A stretch of 64,000 nt of DNA from the NCBI GenBank assembly GCA_026075535.2, contig AP026549.1, positions 2,418,001 through 2,482,000 of the forward strand. Direction: 5' to 3'. The notes beneath the pieces were generated by a model. The model was not told the DNA's origin, did not search any database, and saw only the letters and a list, made by a program, of their open reading frames with translations. Source of the DNA: Tricholoma matsutake (Eukaryota; Basidiomycota; Agaricomycetes; Agaricales; Tricholomataceae). The translations under genes and the position numbers were made by a program. This document shows positions 34,631 to 46,571 of this stretch, one piece after another. The stretch's first letter is position 1. Each line of letters opens with the position of its first letter.

Positions 34631-36992
34631 ATGGCTCCCAAACTAGAACATCTCCTGGATTCATCTTGTTATAGTGCTACCTATCCTCAATCTTCAGAAC
34701 TTGACACCATTCCCCACTCCCCCACTGGCATTATGTCCTCGCAACAACATTCCTCGCAACATGCCTCTAGATCTCCCTTTACCGCCCTGCCACCCTACTA
34801 CCCAGGATCCCAGCAGACACTTTCATTAGAGGCGTCCTCTGCCGCGTTTTTGGATCTTAATACCATGGACTTGTCTGGATCCATCAGTCTTGTTCTTGCT
34901 GAACCCTTCCCACCATATTATCCCATCGCTTTGACAAATAACCTAGGGATCGTCCCGACGAATCCCGATATTGTCAAGGGGTTGCCCCATCACTTCCCCC
35001 CTCATGTTAACAATGGCATATTCTCCACTCCTATCAAGCAGCGCATAGGGACTGCCTGTCTTCCAGATGAGCAATCGAAAATTAGTGTTGACAAGCTTAC
35101 ACAGCTTCTTCAAAAGGAGCTTCTAAATGCCTGTGTATATGGCAACAACTTCATTCCCTTTATCTTTCCAAATCGGCTTCTCCCCATCCCTGTGAATTCA
35201 TCTCTTTTCAAGAAGCTGGCGGCTGCCAAGATCTGGGATCCATATAAAAGTGAACTCATCCTTAAACCCTCCAGCTACTCTGAAAATCATGTCACTAAGT
35301 GGCTTAATTCTCTTGCAAAAGGGATTGGGAAGTGTTTCCCTGGTCATGAGGTTAAGCGGTCTTGGTATGCTGGAAATAAGATGGTCCCTCCAAAGGGCTC
35401 TGCCATTGTCCGAAAGCCTGACATTGTCTTTCTAAGGATGACTGATGCTGTGAAAGTCCTTTCTTCCCGGAATGAAGAAAAGACGCAGTGGGCCATGATC
35501 CTTGCCTTAGATGAAACTACAGCTGAGGCACACTTTCCTCAATGGATGGTAGACACAGTCGATGGCAAATCTTATATAATGTTTACAGCCCAGCATGACC
35601 ATCGGTTTGTCCCTGCCCTTTGCTTTGATGGAAGTGGTTTCTGGTCACTTACCGTCACTGACCGCCAAGGTCAACTAGTAACAGGCCCGATATCCATCCA
35701 TGGCACCCATTATGTTGGACTATTTTTATGTGTACTTATTGCTCTAATGTTCGGGCAGGAATCACATCTCGGCCTTGATCCCAATATGATCTGTGATAGC
35801 AACCACCATATCTCCAGAATTCTTGTCGACGGCAACTCATATTCTGTTAGGCAAAAAATTTACTCTTTGCAATCACTTCTCGGCCGGGGGACCCAAGTTT
35901 GGATTGTTACGAGGGGTGGTACACCATATATTCTCAAAGATGCATGGGTCCAAGCAAATCGAGTTGAAAATGAGAACCAGCATCTCGAGAAAATATGAGG
36001 CATACCTGCTCTCAAGGGCAAAGTGCCTACCTTTGTTGCAGGCGAAGATGTCTTGATTGACGGTCTCCCTGATACTACTCTTTGGTATCGTGTGGGACTC
36101 AGGTTGGAAGATACCCATCGTGTTCACCATCACACTTTAACTTCAGATATCGGGAATTCCATTACAACCTTCACATCAAAGGCCAAATTCATCAGAGCCA
36201 TGGTTGACATTGTTAGAAGTACGTCTGGCAGTAACACCATTTGCTATTGATGCTCATTAAAGACCAAGTCCTCACCATTTTATGTCATCAGGCCAACATC
36301 CTCCACTGTGACATCAGTCCAAACAACATCATGTTGGTTTGCGACGACGACGGAAGAGTACTCCACGTTCTTCTTATTGATTTTGACTACGCTTCTATGT
36401 CAGAAGCGAATAAGGACAGCCCAGATATTGGGGACTGTTTCTGGATGGTGGGCCTCTTCCCCTTTGCTTTATCATCATTGATTCATCCTCCTAATAGGGA
36501 ACTCCACCCTTTATTGCCATCGAGATTCTGTTGGAAAAGGGTAAAACCTTCCATCACCACCTTCAACATGATTTAGAGTCCATCCTCTTTGTTATAATAT
36601 GGATATGTTCACACATGGAAGGGCCTGAGATCAAACGCAAAGATGTGGCCCATCTCACCATTCAGAAATGGTCCAATATGGAGTCAGATCTGAGGTCGCT
36701 TGGTCATTTAAAACAGGCACACATTGACGATGCAGAATGGACAATTCTACCAGAGTTCACAAAGTACTGGGAGGATTTTAAGCCCTTTGTATTGAAACTC
36801 ATCCGAGCCTTCTTTCCTGAACATGCCTCCAAACCCAATTCCATTGACCCAGACACAATGGTGGCAATCCTTGAAGCTGCAGAGAAGCACATTGAAGAGC
36901 CCTTGGCACCCAGAGCCTCTGCAGAACCCACAGATGTTGAAACAGAGATGTATGAGTACAATCTCTTGAAATATGGGAAAGACTACCAGTGA
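34631..36992 (+). pseudogene. FunK1-type fungal protein kinase, second copy, nearly intact
   Basis: A 455-codon first exon starts at the ATG at 34631 and has a Ser/Pro/Tyr-rich N-terminal tail. FunK1 wording follows: VTKWLNSLAKGIGKCFPGHE, RKPDIVFLRM, FDGSGFWSLTVTDRQGQ, SLLGRGTQVWIVTRGG, TPYILKDAW. Then come the catalytic loop LHCDISPNNIMLV and DFG-equivalent LLIDFDYAS. An intron (ending ATAG near 36500) leads to GTPPFIAIEILLEKG, and HDLESILFVIIWICSHMEGP is the C-lobe. A further intron (GTACGT...AAAG) lies at 36220-36262. One TGA (35996-35998) interrupts HLEKI/GIPALKGK where arginine would fit. Apart from this it reads well, in contrast to the copy at 1-3 kb. Confidence 0.82.
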
Positions 36993-37444
36993 GGTCAAGA
37001 GGAAGCACCAAGGAAGCAGATCAAAATCAGTTTGCCAAACACTTGGCCCTCTTCTGCACATACTCGATTCTCTCATGCTGGTGGTCCCTCTTGCCGTTCC
37101 TCTCGCATTTCCAAACCTAGCAGCTTGCGTAACACCACATCCAAACCACAAGGCCACAATTATGGAGCATCCTCTATTTAATACTGCTGGTGTATACATG
37201 GGAAGGTGTGAACTTGACTTTGATTATGGAGTTCGTATGTAGCCTATGTGTTACATGTCTGTACCCTGTTGTTGTATTGGCTTTCTATGTGGTTATGTTG
37301 TCTGTATGTAGTACAAGATATGCATAGTACTATGGTCATTATCCCAAAGTTTGCAAGGAGATGATGCTATTGGTAATTATGTAACTCAAATTTGTTGAAC
37401 AAACAATACCGTGATGTGTCTCTTTCACTTCAAACTCCCTACAA
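36993..37444. other. Intergenic between FunK1 copy and coiled-coil gene
   Basis: Downstream of the kinase stop. An open frame to 37242 has no recognisable domain; the remainder is AT-rich and noncoding. Confidence 0.4.
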
Positions 37445-39560
37445 TTGTGCATGGCATTTTTGCAGGTTGGGCTGAGGGAGTCCAGAAAGGCCCGCAGCCA
37501 TAGCCCTTACCCGAGGCCACTGGCTAGGGACAGTTATGAAGGAAGATATGCTTCATTGTCAGATCAGCCTAGCCTGCCTATGTCCATTATGGAGGACCAG
37601 GCCCAAGGCAAATTCTCGGTGCCTTCCATGCATAGCAGTGTTACTTCTGGGCTTTCTGACTCAGATTCTCATTCTAAGGTGTCTTTAAGGTCCAGGTCAG
37701 CCAGTGTGTATATTTCCGAGGTTAGTCTGTTCCGTTGTCTATTCTCCACATAATGTAACTGACTAGTAGGCAATTTGCTATGGTCGGGGGCAGATGCGTG
37801 CAGCAAGCAATCCCCAGGGTCTATCTTCGGAATCACCCATTTTGGATGACTGGGATGGTCTCCAAGAAGAGTTGGAGTCTTTGCAAAGTTTAACCCGGGA
37901 GCTCAAGCAAACTAATCAACAGCTCAAAATTGATAAGCATGTACTTGAGGCAAAGAATACAACTCTCCAGTGAGTTGAGCATTTCAAATCAACAGTGATG
38001 CTGAATTTCCATGAAGGGATGCCTACTCTGAACTCCTTGACCGAGTAAACAGCCCGAGCGAGAAGAGGAATGCAGATGAAATGATGGACGTTGAACTCAA
38101 CCATAGCGACTTCCCACTCACAAAACACTGGGTGAAGAGGACATTCATGCAAACTGAAGCTGCTACCCTTCCTCCTGGTGAACATGGCAAAGGATGTGCA
38201 GCACAGGGTGTAAATGTTGCTATGCGGTACATAGAGGACGAGAAAGGGGAATCAGTGGATGGGTATCTAGCGCAGCACATCTGAACATGGGCACATGGTG
38301 TCTTTGTTGAGATCGCTGATAGAGGAGTTCTTAGGGCAAAGTGGGGTGACATGGGTGTCGAGGATCTGAAATATTATCACTGGGAGATGTGCCGAAAATT
38401 CCCTATCCTTGCATTATGTGAGAATAGTTGGAAAGCTGATCAGATTGCAATTGATAACTACTCATCCTGGCATGCCTCCTATGCACCGAAATATGCCATT
38501 GTGAATGTCAAACAAGAGAGTGTTACTGACCAAAAATGTGAATTTGTTCCAAGGTCCACTCTGCAATTTGATGATGAGCTGCCAAAGGAGAAGCCCAAGC
38601 TGACTTTCAAGGTGACATTGTGATAAATTCTTCTGCTACCTATGCTAAAATGACCTGTATCATGAACAGATTGCAAACACACTGAATCTGCCATCCCTCT
38701 CAACTCTGCCTTTGGTAACTCAGGTAACACTGGCACTCACAGCATCTCAAATGACTGACAAAACTCCCGCCACTCACTTTCAGCCTTCTGTGGACCCGCT
38801 AGCAGTTGCCAAGTCTGTAATTCCAACTGAAACACCACCTGTAACATCTGAAACAACCGCCATCCAGCTACAATCACCCAATGATAGCTCCATGCCAGCT
38901 GTAAATGGTATTATTGAAGGAGCTTCTGTGGATGCTTGGCCTGCTATTGAGCTGCCTCCTGCACAATCGACATCCCCTTTGGTAGCCAGTGGCACTGTCA
39001 AGAGGTTACCACCTGGTTTGCCAACCTCAGCCTCTGTTCCACCGGTGTCCATCATTCCTGATGTGGTGTTGCTGGTAGATCTTGTGAACCCAGCAGCTGT
39101 TGGAGACAGTCATGTGCATCCTGGGGTGCAGCCTACATTGTGTATGCACCTCTGTAAACTTTTGTATTCATATATTGATGCCTCTGTAGTCAATGACAGC
39201 ATGACAAACATATTAATGGATGCAACAAATAGCTATATGACAACTGACCAATCCCAAACTGCATCAAACTCAAATGAACCAGGAAAGAGAGTACTAATGC
39301 GGCCATCAAAGGTCATCAATGGGCGGTAAGTGCCATATTGGTTTTTTTTAATGCTGTCATCTAATTCCGTTTTTCAGCAATGAATGTGCTAGGGAATGGC
39401 ACAAGCAAATTAAAGGAACAACCCCGGAATTGAATGAGTACTACACTAGCTTGTCAGCAGATGTAAAGGAGGTGAGCAAGCCACCCTGAAGATTGCAGAA
39501 ATAAATGTAGCTGACATGACATTAGAATTGGGAAAAATATGCAGCAGATCTTGTAAGTCC
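37445..39560 (+). pseudogene. Coiled-coil protein of a recurrent transposon-associated unknown family
   Basis: Plus-strand, multi-exon. An Arg/Ser-rich N-terminus is followed by a coiled coil (ELESLQSLTRELKQTNQQL with IDKHVLEAKN). Then comes a domain I have seen repeatedly among Agaricomycete hypothetical proteins next to KDZ genes: MRYIEDEKGESVDG, YYHWEMCRKFPILALCENSW, KADQIAIDNYSSWHASYAP. A Pro/Ser/Thr-rich segment (38712-39200) and RVLMRPSKVINGR with a following exon (NECAREWHKQIKG) end it. Nonsense at 38282-38284 (TGA for probable Arg, between AQHI and TWAHGVF) breaks it. Function unknown. Confidence 0.5.
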
Positions 39561-40103
39561 CCTTTGTAGTATATCTTTCAGCTATTTCATCAATTGTACA
39601 GAAAGCGCGGTTAGGGAAGAATACGTGATAGCTGGATATCGGATATTTAGTCACGGTGGGATAGCGAAGCAATGTATGCAGAAAGAATGCAATACATTTA
39701 GATAGAGATTAGACAGATTTAGATAGCCAATCAATTACAGTTTTGCAAATCAAGGACCAGTGAATTGACGGAATGTATTTGATGCAATTTGATATAACTC
39801 AGCTGTATGTCAGATCAATTGATTTAAAAAGCTGATATTGATGTAAATCCATGGAAATCAGCTAGCCCTGATGGGGTTTTCACTGGGAACATTAATGTTC
39901 ATCGCTGATATGTAGAACCAAACAAACAACAAAACAGGGGCCTATCATTGACATGATATCGGCTGTAATCATTCCCAGAGCTCAGCACTCAGCACTCAGA
40001 TCTCTTGTGGCCCTCAACTCAGAGTCCTGACTAGTCAGCTTCTGGACTGAAGCTTGGACTATGGCTGGGACCTAGCCACTCTTCACCAGCTTGACACTTG
40101 ATA
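39561..40103. other. No gene recognised
   Basis: AT-rich sequence, all short frames. It lies between the coiled-coil gene and the DUF6698 gene and probably contains the latter's promoter. Confidence 0.4.
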
Positions 40104-41531
40104 ATGCCTGTCAACAATGAAAACCACCAAACTTCTTCTGCCATGCATCATCAACAGCAGGACAATGCACTTCATTTGGGACTGCGTAAAAGGCCATAAG
40201 CATTGTTACCATCTTTAATCTCACTAAAGTTCTCGAAACTCCTTGTGAATAACTAGCTGTATCGGTGACCCTCTCGTACACTATGGGCATCACTTTGGCC
40301 GCACTGTGCATGCCTTGTGTAACATTCATGCATTAATTACTAGCGGGCTTCTGCGTGATGGTGAACGTGCAGATGACCCAGAAGAATCCTTTACCACAGA
40401 GTAAGTGCTTCTCCCAGCCTCATATCCCCGGTGATGATTCCCACCAGACAAAGGCTGGAGTATCGCATCTACAGGACCCTTCTAAACATGGTTCCAGGTT
40501 TAGAGGAGCATTTAGTTAACAGCTTGGATGAAGAAACGTGAATGATTGCAGATCTGGTCTGTAACAAACTTCTGATAGGCTGTGCTGCACTAATGAAGAA
40601 TCACATCTGAAGCTGCAGAAAGGTGCATCAAGTGCATGATCAGATGATACTAAAGGCCTGAAAAGTGCTGTTCTCGACTGGATCATCCCTCAGGGTGATT
40701 CACTTACTCCCCCTATTCCTCGTAATGTCAAGTCAAGTCGCGGGTTTAATCATGACAAGACTGGCCAACTATTGTGCCCGGTGGAGTTTGACTGGTCTGA
40801 TGAAGAGTAAATAGTTTCTCGCCTGCTGCACAGTTGACATCTAATGCACTTTGGTCAGGGTCAAGGCACAGCTGCATAGCGGTGATATCACAGTGCCCGG
40901 TGATCAATGGCCAATCCTCTTATACAAGGAGCATAAGTATGACCCAGAGGATCCTTGGGATGGGCTCCTGCGAAGTGCCATCTTGGTCTCGGTGAGTTCT
41001 TGAGCCCTAAGTGTGCGACCTACTAATTTTTACCTTCCTGAAGGCCTATAAATACATATTCACATCGCCGAGTTCAGTTGAAAAGGAACCCAAGGCCACG
41101 CGCTCCAGAAATCCCTGTATACACGGAATGACCCAGGTCACTATGGCATCGATCGCTTACATTGCAACTCAGGTATGGTGCTGCACTGTCTTCATCAGCT
41201 TCTCGTTGTGATTAGAGCTCTCACAGGTCAGATTCGCACTATCATCTTCTGTGACATTTACTTGGTCTGATACAATCACAGATTCTGAGCACTTTTACAA
41301 CAGCATCCTTCAATTTATTGAGGATGCAGATGAGAACAATGAGGCAGACGCTTTGCTAATCTGGTGGAACCGGTGAGTTGCCAGCCAATCAAGCTCTAAC
41401 TTTTCCTCACTGTCACCTAGCCAGATATTTCCCACCTACTCTTCTGCTCAACGTCCTGTCACCAAAAATAGCACATTAGCAAAACTAAAGGAGAAAAGGG
41501 CTGCACTTAAGGCACAAAACCATGAGTTATA
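40104..41531 (+). pseudogene. DUF6698 protein gene, decayed and truncated
   Basis: Recognisable DUF6698 wording in order: HYGHHFGRTVHALCNIHAL, SGLLRDGERADDPEESFT, (intron GTAAGT...ACCAG) RLEYRIYRTLLNMVPGLEE. These are followed by SDDTKGLKSAVLDWIIP, GFNHDKTGQLLCPVEFDWS, QWPILLYKEHKYDPEDPWDG, (intron) AYKYIFTSPSSVEKEPKA, IHGMTQVTMASIAYIATQ and WWNR with IFPTYS. A TGA at 40637-40639 breaks the frame where arginine is expected, and the N-terminal 60 codons need a frame change. The 3' end abuts the truncated integrase of the next retroelement at about 41531. DUF6698 has no known function. Confidence 0.7.
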
Positions 41532-41539
41532 GTTATCTG

Positions 41540-42360
41540 ATGTTTTAGACATGTATGCCGATGAGATAATATTTCCCATCATAAATTTGCTCCCTTTTCT
41601 CCCGAATTGCACCCAATCCATCTGATTGGCTGCTATGAATGCCCAAAGGATCTGAGCAATCGAATGATTTGCCCATCTGTTAGATCCATTCATTTGAGGA
41701 TGGAATGAGGTAGACATCAAAATCTTGATGCACAGGATCCTATTCACTTCATGCCACCACTTTGATGTGGATTTTGAGTCTCGATCACTGACGATTGAGC
41801 CAGGGAGTCTGTGAAGGCAGACTACTTCCTTCATGAAGATTGGAGAGAGTTCCAAGGCTGTCATTGTCATGTTCACTGGAATTAGGTGAACCATGGATGA
41901 TAGGCAACAGATTATTACCCAGAGGTAGTTGGATCCATCGGACTTTGGGAAAGGTCCAATGAAGTCCATACCAATTGACTCCCAAGACCTTATCAGTGTG
42001 GGCAGGGAATGGAGCTTCCCTCTAGGAGGTTGGTATTCACCCTTGGAGTGAATGCACAACTCGCAGGAGTCGCAGTACTTCTCAATTTCATACTGAAGTT
42101 GAGGCCACCAATACCAATGTTGGACATATTCCAACATCTTCATAGGTCCAAAGTGGCCTATGATGCAGTGAGCTTGTTCAATGATATGACCATGCAAGGT
42201 TGTACTCAATGAAGTCGTGATGGGGATGCATGATATGTCCTCACCTCCATGGTTCTTCATGCAAGTGAAATCATTCCAGATTTGGAATCCCAGGTGATCC
42301 TTGGGCTTCTCAAGGATTTTTCTAAACAATTTGTCATTGATGTATCCCCTCTTTTTTTTT
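41540..42360 (-). pseudogene. Integrase fragment of the old gypsy element
   Basis: It contains the zinc-binding region (IIEQAHCIIGHFGPMKMLEY, YWWPQLQYEIEKYCDSCELC) and the core start ESIGMDFIGPFPKSDGSNYL (first Asp). The second Asp is in SIVSDRDSKSTSKWWHEV. The expected glutamate region reads FHPQMNGSNRWANHSI, where the usual D-G-Q-[TS]-E-R pattern is altered (N-G-S-N-R), so the catalytic Glu appears lost. The C-terminal third is missing. Confidence 0.75.
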
Positions 42361-43078
42361 TGTTTGTTTCTTTTTTCATAAACTAACTATTGTGTTTCTT
42401 TTGTTTCCTATGTTGGAATTCCCTCAGAATGAGGAGCTCACATGGAATGACCCCACACCAACGCTGCCATGTCACGATGGCACACCACCTGCCCCCAGCC
42501 TCACGAGCAACTGCTCATGGGGTGGATAGGGGGTGGAATGATGATGATGACCAGGAGGAGATGGCAATGCAAGACGATGGCAATGCAGGACAACAACAAC
42601 AACAATGACAATGATGGCGAGGGCAGCAGGATGATGACAATGAGGGCAGGATGACAACAACAATGATGAGGGCAGGATGAGAAGGAGGACCCAAGAACCA
42701 CCACCACGATAGCACCCCCAACTGCCATCACGAGCAACTGCTTGTGGAGTGGAAACAGGGATCAAATGATGACTACAGGCAGCACCCCCCTCTCTCTCAC
42801 TGCAAATGTGAGTGGGGGGGGGTTACTCATTCTGTTCTTGGCAACTACAGGCACCACCCCCCCTCCCTCGCTCCAAACGTGAGAGGGGGGTCACTTTCTA
42901 TATATTAATTTAGTGTAATTAGATTATTAAAATACATATTCATATCAATACCCACAAATAACCATGGGTAACCCGCAAAAACCCATGGTAACACCGTATC
43001 CCTACCCATGTGGGTATGGTGTTCATGGGTATGGGTAGGGGTATAAGAAAATATACCTGAGGGTTACCCATGCCGTGC
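42360..43078. mobile_element. Low-complexity insertion, possible non-autonomous hAT-like element
   Basis: It interrupts the retroelement between reading frames ending ...FESLAKGPDLHGQ and resuming RGYINDKLFRKILE. The right end reads GGTTACCCATGCCGTGCCCTA, resembling the CCCTA ends of the elements at 44288 and 48720. The left end falls in a T-rich tract and was not resolved, and no target duplication was found. The interior has CAA/ATG-rich simple sequence and the GAGCAACTGCTC palindrome. Confidence 0.4.
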
Positions 43079-43353
43079 CCTATCAAAGGGTCCTGTTCTG
43101 ACCATGTAGGTCAGGTCCCTTGGCCAGAGACTCAAATATGGTGGGATTATCCCCAGCATCCAGTCTAGTGGTGGAGGACCCCCCATCCACTCCAGAAGCT
43201 GCAGCCAAGTTGGCTGCAGATGTTTCTCATTCTTTGATACCTTCTTGAAGAGAATTGAGTTGTTCACCTACTTAGCTGCTGCAGAGTGAGCTTCTATCAC
43301 CTTGTTCTAGATCTCCAGGACATGGTCCCATGGGAGGTCCTCATGGTTTGGAT
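43079..43353 (-). pseudogene. Gypsy pol spacer between RNase H and integrase
   Basis: Minus-strand coding relic with NHEDLPWDHVLEI then a stop, and DNPTIFESLAKGPDLHG. It matches the linker wording of basidiomycete gypsy elements and is broken by stops near 43270-43310. Confidence 0.5.
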
Positions 43354-43735
43354 TAGTGTTGCCATGGCTTAAGCTGACTTAAGCTGAGGTCTTTTGCTAT
43401 CTTGCAAAATAAATTACATAAAATTACCAAAATATTTAAGGAGCTAGATCCCATCAAAGGCCAAGAGGTCCTCCACCAACTCTAAGCAATCGGAGAAGCC
43501 ATTACCCGAGATATTTAAGTGGCTTTGAAACAGCTCAAGCCAAGCCATTTGAGAGCTGTTTCAAAGCCATTTAAATATCTCAGGAATGGCATCTCTGATC
43601 ACTTAGAGTTGGCAGGAGACCCCTCAACTTTTGATAGGATCTAGCTCCTCAAATATTCTAGTAATTCTATGTAATTTATTTCCCAAGATAGCAAAAAAAC
43701 CCTGGCTTAAGTCAGCTTAATCTGCAGCAACACTA
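43354..43735. mobile_element. Foldback MITE, 382 bp, TA target
   Basis: Ends TAGTGTTGC (43354) and GCAACACTA (43735) are inverted. The whole element folds back: TTAAGCTGACTTAAGC pairs with GCTTAAGTCAGCTTAA and the arms continue to the middle through AGCTAGATCC/GGATCTAGCT. If the terminal TA is the target, this fits a Tc1/mariner-like MITE. It sits inside the gypsy remnant. Confidence 0.8.
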
Positions 43736-43739
43736 GTTG

Positions 43740-44287
43740 AACTGATAGTAGTGGGACAGAGCATCCGCTACCTTGTTCAATTTGCCTTTGATATATCGTA
43801 TATCAAAGTTGAAACATGATTGGTATTCCATCCAATGCATTTGTCTTGCTGAAAGTCAGTGCTGGGTTTGGAAGAACTCCAGTGCTTTGTGATTGGTCAT
43901 GACATGGATGTGTCAGCTGATTAGTTTATCTTCCCACTTGAGGAGGGCCTCAAGTATGGCTATGGTTTCATGCTCAAAGGTTCAATAGTTCCCTTGAGTG
44001 TCAGAGAATTTCTTGGACAGGAAACCCACTGGGTGGCAAGTCTGCCACTTGGGGCCCTGTCCATACATCACTCCAATCCCAAAGACTGAAGCATTGCATA
44101 TTACCCAGATCAGCTCAGGGGATCCTGGGTTGATCAGTTTCAATACCAGCATTGTGCAGCATATGTTCTTGATCATCTGGAAATAGTGATCATGCAGCAG
44201 GCACCACTGAAACACTTGTCTGTTCCACATTGTGGCAGCTAGCAGACTTGTGTAGGCACTGATATCTGGCAGAAAATGTACCAGATA
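43740..44287 (-). pseudogene. RNase H and RT-connection fragment of the old gypsy element
   Basis: Minus-strand wording DISAYTSLLAATMWNRQ, ELIWVICNASVFGIGVMYG and HPVGFLSKKFSDTQGNY, then FEHETIAILEALLKWEDKL, a stop, TNHKALEFFQTQH and FDIRYIKGKLNKVADALS. Typical first RNase H Asp reads Asn (VICNAS instead of V-x-x-D-A-S), so the active site is lost. Confidence 0.7.
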
Positions 44288-45948
44288 TAGGGAATAGCAT
44301 GGGTGCGGGTAAACCTGCAGTGTTTATGTCATGGGCTATATGGATACAGGTATGGTGCCTGAAATCCTCAACCTGTGTCATACCGTACCCATACACATGG
44401 TGTTGCAGGTTTTCATGGGTATTGCTCAGTTACAGTAACTTATCATAATTATACTTAATTTATCAATCTTCATTTGTTGTGTAATGGTCACTGTGGCCAA
44501 TACACACAAAAAACACAACGTCTTGAGACCATGGGAACATGACTGACAACAATGATTGAACTTCGATCAACGTTGCTATCACACTCACAACTCACAGTAA
44601 GTATCCTTTTAAAATATTGTCTCATCTTTTCAGTACTAATCTGCCTTTCTTCTTTTATAGATCATATCTTGTATTCTCACCATGACAGCCTCCCCTATTG
44701 ACATTCCCAGTAAGTTGTTTCTTTCTCTTCAACTGCTCTAACAAAATGTTCTTTTTTCTAGGTTTCAGTGTTTCCAGCTTGACAATGGTCACCCAATGCC
44801 AGGTATGCCCCCTATCCCCTTCTCCACCCACCCCAACTCACACCCCACCACTGGATGAACCATGACCCAGCACAACAACGAGGGCAAAGAGGATGAGGAC
44901 AGGGACAAGGACCAACCCAATGCCCTGATGATGTGATGCCACAGAAAATGACAGGAAGACAATGAGGGGATCAAAGATGAACATTAGGGCAAGACGTGGG
45001 GTATGAGGGCAAGGCACAGGCCAAAATGATGCATAGACACACATTGTTTGGGCTAGGTAAGTGTTTTTTATGCTCCTTTCTTGTTTTTCCTCATTAGACT
45101 AACTTCTATTTTCACTATCTACAGGTCTTATCTCACAATGACACCACAATCCCAACCAATGCACCTGCACCTCCACACGCTGACTGACACTGCCACTACA
45201 AGCAACTACTCATAGGGTGGAAGGTTGGTGCATACTGGGAAATGACCAAGGACCAAGGACCGACCACAAACAATGGGTACACTAGCACCAACCATGGTGA
45301 CAGATGACCCCAGCCTCATGAGCAACTGCTCATGGGGTGGATGGTGGGTGGAATGATGATGACAACTGGGAACAGGGACAGGGATGATGATGACGATGAC
45401 AGCAGTATACAGGATGGGGTACAGGGGCTTACAACAACAGGGACTGGGACCAGAAATGGGGCACCACAACGACAATGGATGGAGGACACTGACAAGCTGG
45501 GGAATGATGACAGGTATCGGAGACAGTGGAGAGGGGGCACAACAACAACAACAAGGGGAAACAAGAGACGGCGGGGAGGGAGAACAATGACAAATGATGA
45601 GGGGACACAAGGGGTGGGCACACAAACTGCCACTACCACTTGTGTTGCATGCAGGTTCTTTTTACTTTTTATTTTTGTTGTCTGTACTTATATAACAGTG
45701 TGGTATTTAATTTTGTGCTTTAATAGCAACTATACAATACACTATTTGACAATGTAGAATGTGAAATACAAGGCAAACATTGAGTAAAAACCATGGTGAA
45801 TATACATAGTGTTGCACCTGTGGTATTTCATATCAGACCATGGTGAAAACCTGTCACCACAGTTGCAGTGTTCGAACGGGTGCAGTGTTGGTGGGTGTGG
45901 GTGTGGTGTGTGAAATGTTACCCGTGGTGTGACCTGTGATGAACCCTA
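44288..45948. mobile_element. Non-autonomous hAT-like element, 1.66 kb
   Basis: It starts TAGGGAATAG and ends ATGAACCCTA. The flanks ACCAGATA (44280-44287) and GCCAGATA (45949-45956) form an 8-bp target duplication with one mismatch. Removing the element joins the gypsy frame FLGLMQYLA to HFLPDISAYT. The interior has low-complexity CAA/GAT-rich DNA, the GAGCAACTGCTC palindrome and no transposase. Confidence 0.7.
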
Positions 45949-45959
45949 GCCAGATACTG

Positions 45960-46571
45960 CATGAGTCCTAGAAAATGCTGGATTTTGTGATAATTACAAG
46001 GTGTTTTCCACTCTCATATAAGGGACATCTTGTTGCTGTCAGCATGGAGTCCATGCTTGTTGATCATGTGACTGAGGCACTCCACCTTCTCAGTGTACAA
46101 TTTGTACTTATCAGCATGAAGATACAATGCCTACTCATGCAGCTTGTTAAATATGAGCTCCAGATGTTTCTGGTGCTCCTCGAGGGTGTTGCTGAATGCA
46201 AAAATATTGTCCAAATACACATGGACAAATATTCTGATGTAATCTTGGAAGATGGAGTTCATCATCCTCTGGAAGGTTGATGGTGCATTGCAGTCGCCTT
46301 GTTGCATAACAAGGCTCTTGTAGACACCCTGGACCATGGTAAATGTGGTCTTCCAGATGTCCTCTGGAACCACTTGGACTTGCTTGTATGCATCTAAAAA
46401 GTCAATCTTTGAGCAGTACTTCACCCAAGCTACATCAAGACAGATCAAGTCTTGATCCAGGAATGGTGTAACATCCTTCACCGTATTCATGTTCTGCTTT
46501 ATCACATTGATCACAATGCACAGCATGCCATTCTTCTTTGGAACAACTAGCATTGGAGCCACCTGCTCCAC
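45960..46571 (-). pseudogene. Reverse transcriptase of the old gypsy element, altered catalytic motif
   Basis: Minus-strand APMLVVPKKNGMLCIVIN, CSKIDFLDAYKQVQVVPED, QGDCNAPSTFQRMMNSIF, then VYLDNIFAFSNTLEEHQKHL. The YxDD box reads YLDN, so the second catalytic Asp is replaced (GAT to AAT, a transition). Downstream EKVECLSHMINKHGL is in a new frame. Confidence 0.8.

Noticed and set aside
21383..35998. TGA as a reassigned arginine codon (alternative code)
   Set aside because: The DUF6534 and zinc-transporter genes end in normal stops and read without internal TGA. Internal TGA codons occur only in mobile or decaying genes, so deamination is the simpler explanation.
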